The translations under genes were made by a program, and so were the position numbers. Shown here in pieces: positions 19,601 through 25,907 of a DNA stretch of 64,000 nucleotides. Below the pieces are notes generated by a model, which saw only the letters and a list, made by a program, of their open reading frames with translations, searched no databases and was not told where the DNA came from. Origin of the DNA: Paludibacteraceae bacterium (lineage in GTDB: Bacteria; Bacteroidota; Bacteroidia; Bacteroidales; Paludibacteraceae); assembly GCA_017937025.1 (NCBI GenBank), contig JAGBEJ010000008.1, positions 1 through 64,000 on the forward strand. The letters run 5' to 3'. Positions within the stretch are counted from its first letter, which is position 1; each line of letters starts with the position of its first letter.

Positions 19601-20999
19601 AGCTCAGAAGCAGACCTTCTGGCTTTTCTCTCTCTATGACCTTCTCCACGAAGTATGGAGTGACAGGCAGGAAGTAAATCTTGTCAGCGATGCCTTCCGA
19701 AGTCTGCACTGTGGCTATATTCGGATTTATAAGGACAGTCTCAATGTTCTCTTCCTTCAGCGCCTTCAATGCTTGGCTTCCAGAATAGTCAAACTCGCCG
19801 GCCTCGCCAATCTTCAACGCTCCAGAACCGAGTATCAGCACCTTCTTTGGCTTCTTCAATGGTTCTGACGTACCTCCTGTGAGGTTTATCTTGCCTGTCT
19901 CTATTGTCTTGATGAACTCGTCGAAAAGGAATTCTGTATCAGTTGGACCCGAAGCTGCCTCTGGGTGGAACTGTGCTGAGAAGAATGGCTTCGTCTTGTG
20001 ACGGATACCTTCGTTTGTGCCGTCGTTCAGATTGACGAACAGCGGTTCCCAGTCTGATGGGATAGTGGCGTTGTCCACTGCGTAGCCATGATTCTGGCTT
20101 GTTATGAAGCAGCGGTTTGTGCCGTTGAGTATCACTGGCTGGTTATGTCCGCGGTGACCGTACTTCAGCTTGTATGTCTTGGCACCGGCTGCGATTGAAA
20201 GCAGCTGGTTACCCATACAGATTCCGAAGATTGGCTTGCCTGTTGCCATCACCTTGCGGATGTGTTCCACAGTCGCTCCGCACATCTGAGGGTCGCCAGG
20301 ACCGTTGCTTATGAACAAGGCATCGAAGTCCATGCCTGTGAAATCATAGTCCCATGGCACTCTTATCACAGTCGTGTCACGCTTGAGCAGACATCTTATA
20401 ATATTATGCTTTACACCACAGTCTATGAGAACAACCTTATGCTTGCCGTTGCCGTAAGTGATGACTTCCTTGCAAGACACTTCCTTCACCCAGTTTATCT
20501 TGGTTGAGTCGAAGAAATCGATTTTGTCATTCTCAAACTCAATCTTAGCCTTCATGGCTCCCTTCTCTCTTATTATCTGAGTCAAAGCACGTGTGTCAAT
20601 GCCTGTCAGGGCAGGGATTTTCTCCCTCTTGAGCCATTCGCTGAGCGACTCCACTGCGTCCCAGTGGCTGTACTCCTCAGAGTAGTCGGACACGATAAGA
20701 CCCTTGACGTGTATCTTGTCGCCCTCGAGCTTCTTGCTCAGTCCTTCTGCCTCGAAACCCATTTCTGGGACTCCGTAATTGCCCACGAGTGGGAATGTAA
20801 TAGTCAGTATCTGTCCCGCATAACTTGGGTCTGTTAAACTCTCTGGATAACCTACCATTGCGGTGTTGAAAACAATCTCTCCTGCAGCCGAAGCCTCGTA
20901 ACCAAAGCTGAATCCTTCAAATTCAACGCCGTTTTCCAATACGAGCTTCGCTTTTTTCATTGCTGGCTTGCCGCCTGCGACTGACTGTAAATCCTTCAT
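16644..20999 (-). CDS. carAB: Fused carbamoyl-phosphate synthase CarA-CarB
   Basis: One uninterrupted ORF of 1451 codons holds both subunits. Residues about 14-370 are CarA: ESLTDPSYAGQ, nucleophile Cys near 261 in GICMGNQ, and the His/Glu pair in AQFHPEA near 345. A short linker (NLTGGTSEPLKKPKK) leads at about 380 into CarB: GSGALKIGEAGEFDYSGSQ, the ATP-grasp loop ALGGLGSGF, a second ATP-grasp half and a C-terminal MGS-like domain (about 1310-1451). Bacteria usually keep carA and carB separate. ATG 20999 opens the ORF; ATG 20960 (MKKAKLVLENG) matches the usual CarA start better. Confidence 0.95.
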   Translation of the reverse strand: MKDLQSVAGGKPAMKKAKLVLENGVEFEGFSFGYEASAAGEIVFNTAMVGYPESLTDPSYAGQILTITFPLVGNYGVPEMGFEAEGLSKKLEGDKIHVKGLIVSDYSEEYSHWDAVESLSEWLKREKIPALTGIDTRALTQIIREKGAMKAKIEFENDKIDFFDSTKINWVKEVSCKEVITYGNGKHKVVLIDCGVKHNIIRCLLKRDTTVIRVPWDYDFTGMDFDALFISNGPGDPQMCGATVEHIRKVMATGKPIFGICMGNQLLSIAAGAKTYKLKYGHRGHNQPVILNGTNRCFITSQNHGYAVDNATIPSDWEPLFVNLNDGTNEGIRHKTKPFFSAQFHPEAASGPTDTEFLFDEFIKTIETGKINLTGGTSEPLKKPKKVLILGSGALKIGEAGEFDYSGSQALKALKEENIETVLINPNIATVQTSEGIADKIYFLPVTPYFVEKVIEREKPEGLLLSFGGQTALNCGVELYKGKILEKHNVKVLGTPVQAIIDTEDRELFVERLNEIDVKTIKSVAVENLDDARKAAADLGYPIIIRAAYALGGLGSGFCNNEEELNALAEKALTYSPQLLIEKSLKGWKEIEYEVVRDKYDNCITVCNMENFDPLGIHTGESIVVAPSQTLSNHEYHKLREIAIKIVRHIGIVGECNVQYAFDPESEDYRVIEVNARLSRSSALASKATGYPLAFVAAKLGLGYGLYELKNSVTKTTSAFFEPALDYIVVKIPRWDLAKFHGVSREIGSSMKSVGEIMSIGRNFEEAFQKGLRMIQQGMHGFAANKNLYTNNLDHDLADPTDKRVFYISQALEQEYTVDRIHDLTKIDKWFLNKLKNIIDMSHDIENYNTREELPTPLFKRAKQIGFSDFQIARLVYKQKTTAKDTIRSERLKRGILPVVKQIDTLAGEFPAQTNYLYVSYNGEKNDVNYLGDHKSVVVLGSGAYRIGSSVEFDWCSVNALNTIRKEGYRSVMINYNPETVSTDYDICDRLYFDELSYERVMDIVQMENPHGVIVSVGGQIPNNLAVKLDLSGVKLLGTQAKDIDNAEDRHKFSAMCDRINVDQPKWSELTSMDDINEFVDKVGFPVLVRPSYVLSGAAMNVCSNKDELVEFLKLASDVSQEHPVVVSQFIQKAKEIEFDAVAQNGELVVYAISEHVEFAGVHSGDATIQFPPQKIYIETVRRIKNISRKIAKELHISGPFNIQYLAKDNDIKVIECNLRASRSFPFVSKVLKLNFIELATKVMLGQHVERPNKSEFDLDYVGIKASQFSFTRLQKADPVLGVDMSSTGEVGCLGTNFDDALLTSMIAVGYKIPEKNILVSSGDTKSKVDLLDACELLLKHGYNLYTTSGTYKFLKENNIDSVLVGWPDDKDCDLKVLDMIENKQFDLVINIPKDLTKRELTNGYRIRRSAIDFNIPLITNARLASAFIKAYCKMKEDGIEIKHWGEYKSL

Positions 21000-21109
21000 T
21001 TTTTTGACTATAGTGTGTAAATGTTATATGCTTAAGTGTAAGTTGTTTAGCAATTAGAGTGGAGTAGCAAGACCGCTCACAACACGGCATTCTTCATCCA
21101 TTCAAACTA

Positions 21110-21117
21110 CAAAGATA
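21110..21117 (-). promoter_or_regulatory. -7 box (TATCTTTG) of the carAB-glmS operon
   Basis: Exact TAnnTTTG match on the minus strand, giving a leader of roughly 100-140 bases ahead of carAB. No riboswitch was recognised in it. Confidence 0.6.
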
Positions 21118-21187
21118 GTGTTTTTTTACGGAGTGAAAACTTTTATCTCACATAAATCAAATATTAGTGATGGAATGGGGATTTTTT

Positions 21188-21210
21188 GCGGTTTTTAATA
21201 GGAAAAACCG
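21188..21210. other. Hairpin between divergent units
   Basis: GCGGTTTTT-aatagg-AAAAACCGC inverted repeat between the carAB promoter and the small lipoprotein promoter. It has a weak T-rich tail on the plus strand only. Role unknown. Confidence 0.35.
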
Positions 21211-21221
21211 CGCCTTGTTTA

Positions 21222-21229
21222 TAATTTTG
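21222..21229 (+). promoter_or_regulatory. -7 box (TAATTTTG) for the two small genes
   Basis: Exact TAnnTTTG match about 50 bases before ATG 21280. Confidence 0.5.
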
Positions 21230-21279
21230 TATGTACTTTTCCGTTATAAAAGAGGAAATAACACTAAAACTAACCAAAC

Positions 21280-21444
21280 ATGAAAAAGAAATCAACACTC
21301 GTCATCATTGCGGCAATCCTGATGGGATTCCTCGCTGCGTCTTGCGGAACATCCGAGCCGACATACAAGAAAAACAGCGGACTGAGCAAATCGAAGCACA
21401 GCACTGTTGCGAAAACATCAAACGGAGTCTTTTGCAAAAAATAG
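21280..21444 (+). CDS. Small lipoprotein (54 aa)
   Basis: Short ORF that I translated directly. It has a lipoprotein signal peptide (MKKKSTLVIIAAILMGFLAASC) with lipobox LAASC, so the mature protein is only about 33 residues: a Ser/Lys-rich tail ending in FCKK. It is 15 bases upstream of the Cys-rich membrane protein gene and shares its promoter and terminator. Not recognised as a named family. The second Cys near the C-terminus could bind metal or form a disulfide. Confidence 0.75.
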   Translation: MKKKSTLVIIAAILMGFLAASCGTSEPTYKKNSGLSKSKHSTVAKTSNGVFCKK

Positions 21445-21459
21445 CCTGACAACACAATT

Positions 21460-21633
21460 ATGTGGCAGTATATCGTAACAATAGTCATCGTAGCGGCGGC
21501 GCTTGCATATCTCTCACACAGGATATACAAAACGCTGACCGCCAAGAAACCGCAATGCGACGGATGCGGACTCGGAAAAGACTGCTGCTGCAAATGTGAG
21601 GCACACGGCAAGAACGATAAAGTGCAAAAGTAG
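21460..21633 (+). CDS. FeoB-associated Cys-rich membrane protein
   Basis: 57 residues. One N-terminal membrane helix (about 3-20), then a basic linker and a cysteine cluster CDGCGLGKDCCCKC (33-46) with six cysteines. This is the pattern of the small FeoB-associated Cys-rich proteins normally encoded next to feoB, thought to assist ferrous iron uptake. Here feoB lies about 31 kb away at 52,855, and the partner is a small lipoprotein gene. Family assignment rests on the pattern of one helix plus Cys cluster. Confidence 0.8.
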   Translation: MWQYIVTIVIVAAALAYLSHRIYKTLTAKKPQCDGCGLGKDCCCKCEAHGKNDKVQK

Positions 21634-21647
21634 CACACTAACATCAA

Positions 21648-21696
21648 AGTGCGGAACGTCAACAAGTTAAATAATGACGCTCCGCATTATTTTTCT
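21648..21696 (+). terminator. Terminator of the small-gene pair
   Basis: AAGTGCGGA(a)CGTCA paired with TGACG(c)TCCGCATT across a 13-base loop, then ATTTTTCTT. Confidence 0.7.
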
Positions 21697-21734
21697 TAAA
21701 AAAGAACATTTATTTGTATAACAAAAACAGAAGC

Positions 21735-21780
21735 GACGCGACAGGCTTGTCATAATAAAAAGCCTGTCGCGTCATCATTT
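21735..21780 (+). terminator. Strong second hairpin just before the guaB promoter
   Basis: Perfect 13-bp stem GACGCGACAGGCT/AGCCTGTCGCGTC with T-rich tail ATCATTTTTATTT. A terminator already lies at 21648-21696, so it is a back-up or ends a separate short RNA. The T-rich tail runs into the guaB TTTG element. Confidence 0.6.
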
Positions 21781-21783
21781 TTA

Positions 21784-21815
21784 TTTGAATAGTTCGCACA
21801 AAAGAGATACCTTTG
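21784..21815 (+). promoter_or_regulatory. guaB promoter (TTTG-N20-TACCTTTG)
   Basis: TTTG at 21784-21787 and TACCTTTG at 21808-21815, 20 bases apart: the full Bacteroidota consensus. It lies inside the upstream extension of the guaB reading frame, so that extension is not translated. Confidence 0.75.
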
Positions 21816-21856
21816 TAAAATTTTACATACACAAGAACTCTTTTACAACAAAGACT

Positions 21857-23353
21857 ATGGCTAAATTCATCAACGAAGTTTCAAGAACGTTCAGCGAGTA
21901 TCTGCTCATTCCTGGATTCACATCAAAGGATTGTATTCCAAACAAGGTCGATTTGCGCACACCGTTAGTTAAGTTCAAGAAAGGCGAGGAGCCTTCATTG
22001 CACCTTAATATACCATTCGTGTCTGCAATCATGCAGTCGGTGTCCGATGACAACATGGCTATCGCGCTCGCAAAGAACGGTGGAGTATCGTTCATATACG
22101 GTTCTCAAAGCATCGAGTCGCAGGCTGCGATGGTGCAGAGGGTTAAGAACTACAAATCGGGATTCGTGACTTCAAGAGCGAACCTCACTCCAGAATCGAC
22201 AATCGCCGACGCCATAGCCATGAAAGAGAAGACTGGATTCTCGACATTCGGCATAACCGAGGACGGAACATCAAACGGCAAGCTCCTCGGAATACTCACC
22301 GGAAGAGACTACCGCCCATCACGCGACCCTAAGGACGCGCCTGTGAAAAACTTCATGACTCCGTTCGACAAGCTCATCTATGCAAAAGAGGGCGTGACAC
22401 TGGGCGAAGCTAACGACATTATATGGGAGAATAAGCTCAACTGTCTGCCTGTGGTCGATGACAAGCAGAACCTGCTTTACTTCGTATTCCGCAAGGACTA
22501 CGAAAGCCACAAGGAGAATCCGCTGGAGCTCTCAGACGGCAACAAGCGACTCATCGTCGGCGCCGGAATCAACACACGCGACTACAAAGAGAGAGTGCCT
22601 GCGCTCGTGGAAGCTGGCGTGGACGTTGTCTGCATGGACTCATCGGACGGCTACTCGATATGGCAGAAGGAGACTCTCGACTGGATCAGAGCCAAGTACG
22701 GCGACAAAGTGAAGGTGGGAGCAGGAAACGTCGTTGACCGCGACGGATTCAACTACCTCGCCGAGGCTGGAGCGGACTTCATAAAAATAGGCGTGGGCGG
22801 AGGCTCTATCTGCATCACAAGAGAGCAGAAGGGCATCGGACGCGGACAGGCGACTGCCGTCATCGAGGTGGCTGCCGCTCGCGACGAGTACTTCAAGAAG
22901 ACCGGCGTATATATTCCAATATGCTCTGACGGCGGACTCGTGCAGGACTACCACATGGTGCTGGCGCTCGCTATGGGAGCCGACTTCCTGATGATGGGAC
23001 GTTACTTCGCAAGATTCGACGAGAGCCCAACCAGAAAACTGCTCATCGGCGGCAACTACGTGAAGGAATACTGGGGCGAAGGCTCTAACAGAGCGCGCAA
23101 CTGGCAGAGATACGATATGGGCGGCGAGGCTGCGCTCAAGTTCGAGGAAGGCGTGGACAGCTATGTGCCATACGCCGGCTCGCTCAAATCTAACCTCGAC
23201 CTCACACTCGGCAAGATGAAGTCGACAATGTGCAGCTGCGGCGTGACAAACCTAAAGCAGCTGAAGGAGGAAGGCAAGATAACGCTCGTGTCCGCCACAT
23301 CAATAGTGGAGGGTGGTGCGCACGACGTGATTGTAAAGCAGGCGCAGAAATAA
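21857..23353 (+). CDS. guaB: Inosine-5'-monophosphate dehydrogenase
   Basis: 498 residues. Oxidises IMP to XMP, the first committed step to GMP. Catalytic Cys is near 319 in GGGSICITR; two CBS-type repeats lie around 95-215 within the barrel insertion; the later DGG and [12 protein letters not shown] are the substrate and flap regions. The frame stays open up to a TTG at 21785, but the promoter lies there, so ATG 21857 ([12 protein letters not shown]) is the start. The sequence is of a divergent IMPDH type (DSSDGYS, MCSCGV), which may bind effectors differently. Confidence 0.92.
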   Translation: MAKFINEVSRTFSEYLLIPGFTSKDCIPNKVDLRTPLVKFKKGEEPSLHLNIPFVSAIMQSVSDDNMAIALAKNGGVSFIYGSQSIESQAAMVQRVKNYKSGFVTSRANLTPESTIADAIAMKEKTGFSTFGITEDGTSNGKLLGILTGRDYRPSRDPKDAPVKNFMTPFDKLIYAKEGVTLGEANDIIWENKLNCLPVVDDKQNLLYFVFRKDYESHKENPLELSDGNKRLIVGAGINTRDYKERVPALVEAGVDVVCMDSSDGYSIWQKETLDWIRAKYGDKVKVGAGNVVDRDGFNYLAEAGADFIKIGVGGGSICITREQKGIGRGQATAVIEVAAARDEYFKKTGVYIPICSDGGLVQDYHMVLALAMGADFLMMGRYFARFDESPTRKLLIGGNYVKEYWGEGSNRARNWQRYDMGGEAALKFEEGVDSYVPYAGSLKSNLDLTLGKMKSTMCSCGVTNLKQLKEEGKITLVSATSIVEGGAHDVIVKQAQK

Positions 23354-23386
23354 ATTTCCGCAGTTAAGGAAATACATAATAATATT

Positions 23387-23413
23387 AAGGAGGTGGCAAC
23401 ACCTCCTTTTTTT
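23387..23413 (+). terminator. guaB terminator
   Basis: AAGGAGGT-ggcaac-ACCTCCTT stem followed by a run of seven T. Confidence 0.85.
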
Positions 23414-23440
23414 ATTGGCATGATATTCAATTCCGAGATT

Positions 23441-23468
23441 GTAGAAACGCGGCGCGCCACGTTTCTAC
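23441..23468. repeat. GTAG...CTAC palindrome, type 1
   Basis: 28-bp imperfect palindrome with arms GTAGAAACG and CGTTTCTAC around a GC-rich centre. It borders the first copy of the 115-bp direct repeat. Resembles REP elements, which carry a GTAG foot. Confidence 0.65.
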
Positions 23469-23469
23469 A

Positions 23470-23584
23470 ATTAATGGGTAAAAATCGCTTCGCGAGAAAT
23501 CAGACAAATAGCAACAAATCGGACAGAATGTTCTTTTATGAACGATTTGATTCTTTTTTGATGGATTTCTATCCGCAGGACATT
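23470..23584. repeat. Direct repeat ~115 bp, copy 1
   Basis: Begins ATTAATGGGTAAAA, contains CGCTTCGCGAGAAATCAGAC and ends near CCGCAGGACAT. Copy 2 is at 23677-23788 with few changes. No ORF. Each copy is flanked by GTAG-type palindromes. Confidence 0.8.
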
Positions 23585-23599
23585 ACATATATTTTACTT

Positions 23600-23675
23600 G
23601 TAGAGACGGAGCATGCTCCGTCTGAGATATTTTATTGATTATCTGTAAATTAGACGGTGCGTGCACCGTCTCTAC
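23600..23675. repeat. Paired GTAG palindromes (BIME-like)
   Basis: GTAG plus palindrome at 23600-23623 (core AGACGGAGCATGCTCCGTCT) and a second at 23652-23675 (AGACGGTGC/GCACCGTCT plus CTAC) face each other across 28 AT-rich bases. One has GTAG at the left foot, the other CTAC at the right, as in bacterial interspersed mosaic elements built from two REPs. Confidence 0.7.
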
Positions 23676-23676
23676 G

Positions 23677-23788
23677 ATTAATGGGTAAAATGCGCTTCGC
23701 GAGAAATCAGACAAATAGCAACAAATCAGACAGAACATTCTATTTGAACGATTTGATTCTATTTTGATGGATTTCTGTCCGCAGGACA
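23677..23788. repeat. Direct repeat ~112 bp, copy 2
   Basis: Second copy of the 23470-23584 repeat, same orientation. Confidence 0.8.
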
Positions 23789-23811
23789 CTGGATTAATAT
23801 TTTCCGGCATT

Positions 23812-23839
23812 GTAGGGGCGAATAATCATTCGCCCCTAC
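23812..23839. repeat. GTAG...CTAC palindrome, type 2
   Basis: 28-bp near-perfect palindrome (arms GTAGGGGCGAAT and ATTCGCCCCTAC). A copy differing by one central base lies at 50644-50671, nearly 27 kb away. Confidence 0.75.
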
Positions 23840-24027
23840 AAACACAGCCAGCCGAATTTTAACATTTGCGGGACGTCCAGCCCAACAGCCAAAGAAACAA
23901 TTGATTGTCAGAATATTACAAAATAGGGCATACACAGCGCGATATACGCATAACAGCCACGAACGCTTTTTTTTCGCTGCGAGCGATAAAAAAAACGCAA
24001 AAAAACCAAAGGAATAGAAAAAATGTA
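23840..24027. other. Non-coding stretch before lipoprotein gene 1
   Basis: AT-rich, no ORF with support. Contains a small inverted repeat around GAACGC...GCGAGCG and A-runs leading to the promoter box at 24028. Nothing else seen. Confidence 0.4.
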
Positions 24028-24035
24028 TATCTTTG
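24028..24035 (+). promoter_or_regulatory. -7 box (TATCTTTG) of the secreted-protein trio
   Basis: Exact TAnnTTTG match about 60 bases before ATG 24094. Confidence 0.6.
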
Positions 24036-24093
24036 CCCACATCAAAAATAAAGAAAAAGAAACTTTTAGTTATCATTAAAACATTTTAGAAAA

Positions 24094-24531
24094 ATGAAGA
24101 AGTTATTCGTATTATCAGTTTCAGCTCTTCTCGCAGGAGCTATGATCGTATCTTGCTCAAAGAAGCAGGAGGAGGCACCAGCAGCTGATTCAGATTCAGT
24201 AGCTGTAGTAGTAGCAGACTCTGCAGTAGTTGACACTGTTGCAGTTGACTCTGTAGTAGTAGAGGAGCCTAAGGCTGAGGCAGCTAAGCCAGCAGCAAAG
24301 AAGGCAGCAGCTAAGAAGACTGTAAAGGAAGCTGCTAAGGAAGAAGTTAAGGAGGCTGTAGCAGAGGTTAAGCAAGAGGCTGTAGCTGAGGTAAAGTCTG
24401 AGTTTGATCAGCTGAAGGAAGAAGTAGCAGCAGCAACAACTCCTGTGAAGAAGCAGAAAGTAATAGAGAAAATAAAGAACAGTTCTCTTTCTCCTGTGAA
24501 GAAGCAGAAATTATTAGATCTTGTTAAATAA
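24094..24531 (+). CDS. Low-complexity lipoprotein with Lys/Ala-rich segment
   Basis: 145 residues. Lipoprotein signal with Cys21 (IVSC), then a Ser/Asp/Val stretch (about 33-58: repeats of DS-V and VV), a Lys/Ala/Glu segment recalling histone H1 tails (about 60-102: KPAAKKAAAKKTVKEAAKE), and a C-terminal module (about 103-145) with two TPVKKQK/SPVKKQK repeats. The last module and the DSV stretch both reappear in the gene at 25021. Function unknown. Codon use is strongly biased (GCA, GTA, AAG), suggesting high expression. First of three genes. Confidence 0.85.
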   Translation: MKKLFVLSVSALLAGAMIVSCSKKQEEAPAADSDSVAVVVADSAVVDTVAVDSVVVEEPKAEAAKPAAKKAAAKKTVKEAAKEEVKEAVAEVKQEAVAEVKSEFDQLKEEVAAATTPVKKQKVIEKIKNSSLSPVKKQKLLDLVK

Positions 24532-24566
24532 TAAAATTATAGTAAACTTTTAAAAACCAATTAATT

Positions 24567-24950
24567 ATGAAAAAAGTATTATTTTCTTTGATGATAGCTT
24601 TGGCATCATCTTTAGCATTCACATCTTGTTCTTCTAGCGATGACGATATCGCATTGGCTGATATCGCAAACAGCACATTTGCAGCAAAGAGTGGAGAAGT
24701 TAAGGATTACAACGAAGCAAATCCTGATAATCAGATTGAAAGCTACCAGATTGTATTTGGAGCAACAGATTTCCAATTGGCTTTGGTACAAGGTGGTGTA
24801 ACTTATTCTGCAACTGGTACATTCTCTGTTAGCGGAAATAAGGTTGTTCTCGCATCTTCAAATGAGGACTATGATGGTTACACATTCACTGGTGACGGAA
24901 GCAAGAAGATTGTAGATGACTTGTTTAAAGTTACTTTAAAGAAGCAGTAA
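24567..24950 (+). CDS. Secreted lipoprotein with small beta-rich domain
   Basis: 127 residues. Signal peptide with lipid-modified Cys21 (FTSC) followed by SSSDDD, an acidic stretch of the kind that sends Bacteroidota lipoproteins to the cell surface. The mature domain (about 27-125) alternates short beta-like strands: LADIANSTF, SYQIVF, GTFSVSGNKVVL, GDGSKKIVDDLFKVTL. This pattern recurs in residues 104-183 of the 25021 protein. It resembles small lipocalin-like folds, but I cannot assign a family. 35 bases after gene 1. Confidence 0.85.
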   Translation: MKKVLFSLMIALASSLAFTSCSSSDDDIALADIANSTFAAKSGEVKDYNEANPDNQIESYQIVFGATDFQLALVQGGVTYSATGTFSVSGNKVVLASSNEDYDGYTFTGDGSKKIVDDLFKVTLKKQ

Positions 24951-24967
24951 TTGATGTTTTATACCTA

Positions 24968-25004
24968 AAAAAGAGCCTCGGTTTTTAACCGAGGCTCTTT
25001 TTTA
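24968..25004 (+). terminator. Terminator after secreted gene 2
   Basis: AAAAGAGCCTCGGTT / AACCGAGGCTCTTTT near-perfect hairpin with T-run, only 17 bases before gene 3. Confidence 0.85.
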
Positions 25005-25020
25005 CTTAATCAATAAGTAT

Positions 25021-25587
25021 ATGAGAAAAATAATTGGCTTTTTGTTTTTGTTTGCATCTATAGAAATTTCGGCAAATACACTTGATTCCATATCTGTTGA
25101 TTCAGTGTTTGTTTATAGTGAAGCTATAGATACTATCAAACCTGTTGATTTTGAAGAATTAAAATCAGAAGCACAAACAGCAAATAGTCCTGTAAAAAGA
25201 CAGAAAATCATTAATCAGATTGCTAATAGTGAACTTTCTGCTCGTCAAAAAAAAGAGCTAAACGACATATTAAATATTAGCACAACAAAAAAAGAGAATC
25301 AAAAAAAGGATAAATCTAAAATAACATATTTAGCAGATCTTGCATTTGGAACTTTCGAGGGAAAAGGTAAGGATGTAAATATATCCATATCTTTTGATGC
25401 TGTATTATTCTCTTGGTTTGAAAATTCAAATCTCATTGGCAAAGGAAAATACCAAATAATAGAAAATGAAATTACATTGACATTCACAGAAGGAGATTTA
25501 GCAGGTAAAGTTGAACGTTTGGAGGGAAATGGTCCAAAAGAGATCATTTATAATAAAATCAAACTGAAAAAGAAAAAGAAGAAATAG
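25021..25587 (+). CDS. Composite secreted protein joining modules of its two neighbours
   Basis: 188 residues. Signal peptide (cleaved after about ISA, residue 18; no lipobox), then a DS-V stretch (LDSISVDSV), a module at 44-85 (ELKSEAQTANSPVKRQKII...) matching the C-terminus of the 24094 protein, a Lys/Ser linker (88-101), and a domain at 104-183 (YLADLAFGTF...GKGKYQI...GNGPKEIIYNKIKLK) matching the 24567 protein. It ends in poly-Lys. The gene is distinctly AT-richer than its surroundings. No promoter box lies in the 17 bases after the upstream terminator, so it may depend on read-through. Function unknown. Confidence 0.85.
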   Translation: MRKIIGFLFLFASIEISANTLDSISVDSVFVYSEAIDTIKPVDFEELKSEAQTANSPVKRQKIINQIANSELSARQKKELNDILNISTTKKENQKKDKSKITYLADLAFGTFEGKGKDVNISISFDAVLFSWFENSNLIGKGKYQIIENEITLTFTEGDLAGKVERLEGNGPKEIIYNKIKLKKKKKK

Positions 25588-25607
25588 TGCTTCTTGCAAC
25601 ATATAGA

Positions 25608-25642
25608 ACAGAGCCGCGAGAAATCGTGGCTCTGTTGTTTTT
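25608..25642 (+). terminator. Terminator of composite gene
   Basis: ACAGAGCC(g)CGA-gaaa-TCG(t)GGCTCTGT hairpin followed by TGTTTTTT. Confidence 0.8.
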
Positions 25643-25742
25643 TATGTGGTGGGTGGGGGGAAAGTCGCTCAGAAAAGTGTGGTTTTGCATCGTATCTAAT
25701 TTAAACACAGAGTGATACAAAATGGGAAACAGTTAATATCAG
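25643..25742 (+). other. Non-coding stretch with a possible short RNA
   Basis: No ORF. GTATC (around 25692) and GATAC (around 25714) can pair, extended by TTTTG/AAAA. It ends at a strong terminator (25743-25770), implying some plus-strand transcript, yet another terminator lies upstream and no good TAnnTTTG box is visible. Confidence 0.3.
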
Positions 25743-25770
25743 TCCTGGATGAATAATCCGGGATTTTTTT
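25743..25770 (+). terminator. Orphan intrinsic terminator
   Basis: TCCTGGAT-gaata-ATCCGGGA (one T-G pair) followed by seven T. No gene immediately upstream uses it. Confidence 0.65.
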
Positions 25771-25849
25771 ATGGGCTGCACCATCAAACATTTCCGTATT
25801 TTCGGATAAAACGCTATTTCGACTCTACTCAACGACCGAAAAAGCGCAA

Positions 25850-25884
25850 AAAAAAATCCCTGCTCCGTGAATGGGGCAGGGATT
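25850..25884 (-). terminator. Terminator of the PUR-family gene
   Basis: AATCCCTGC(t)CC / GG(g)GCAGGGATT stem; on the minus strand a long T-run follows. Confidence 0.85.
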
Positions 25885-25907
25885 CTTAAATTTCAAATAG
25901 TGGTTAT

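Noticed and set aside
21785..21856. N-terminal extension of guaB from a TTG
   Set aside because: The guaB promoter boxes lie within it, so it would not be in the mRNA.
23470..23788. CRISPR-like repeat spacing
   Set aside because: Only two copies, each over 100 bases, with palindromes between rather than unique spacers; no cas genes.
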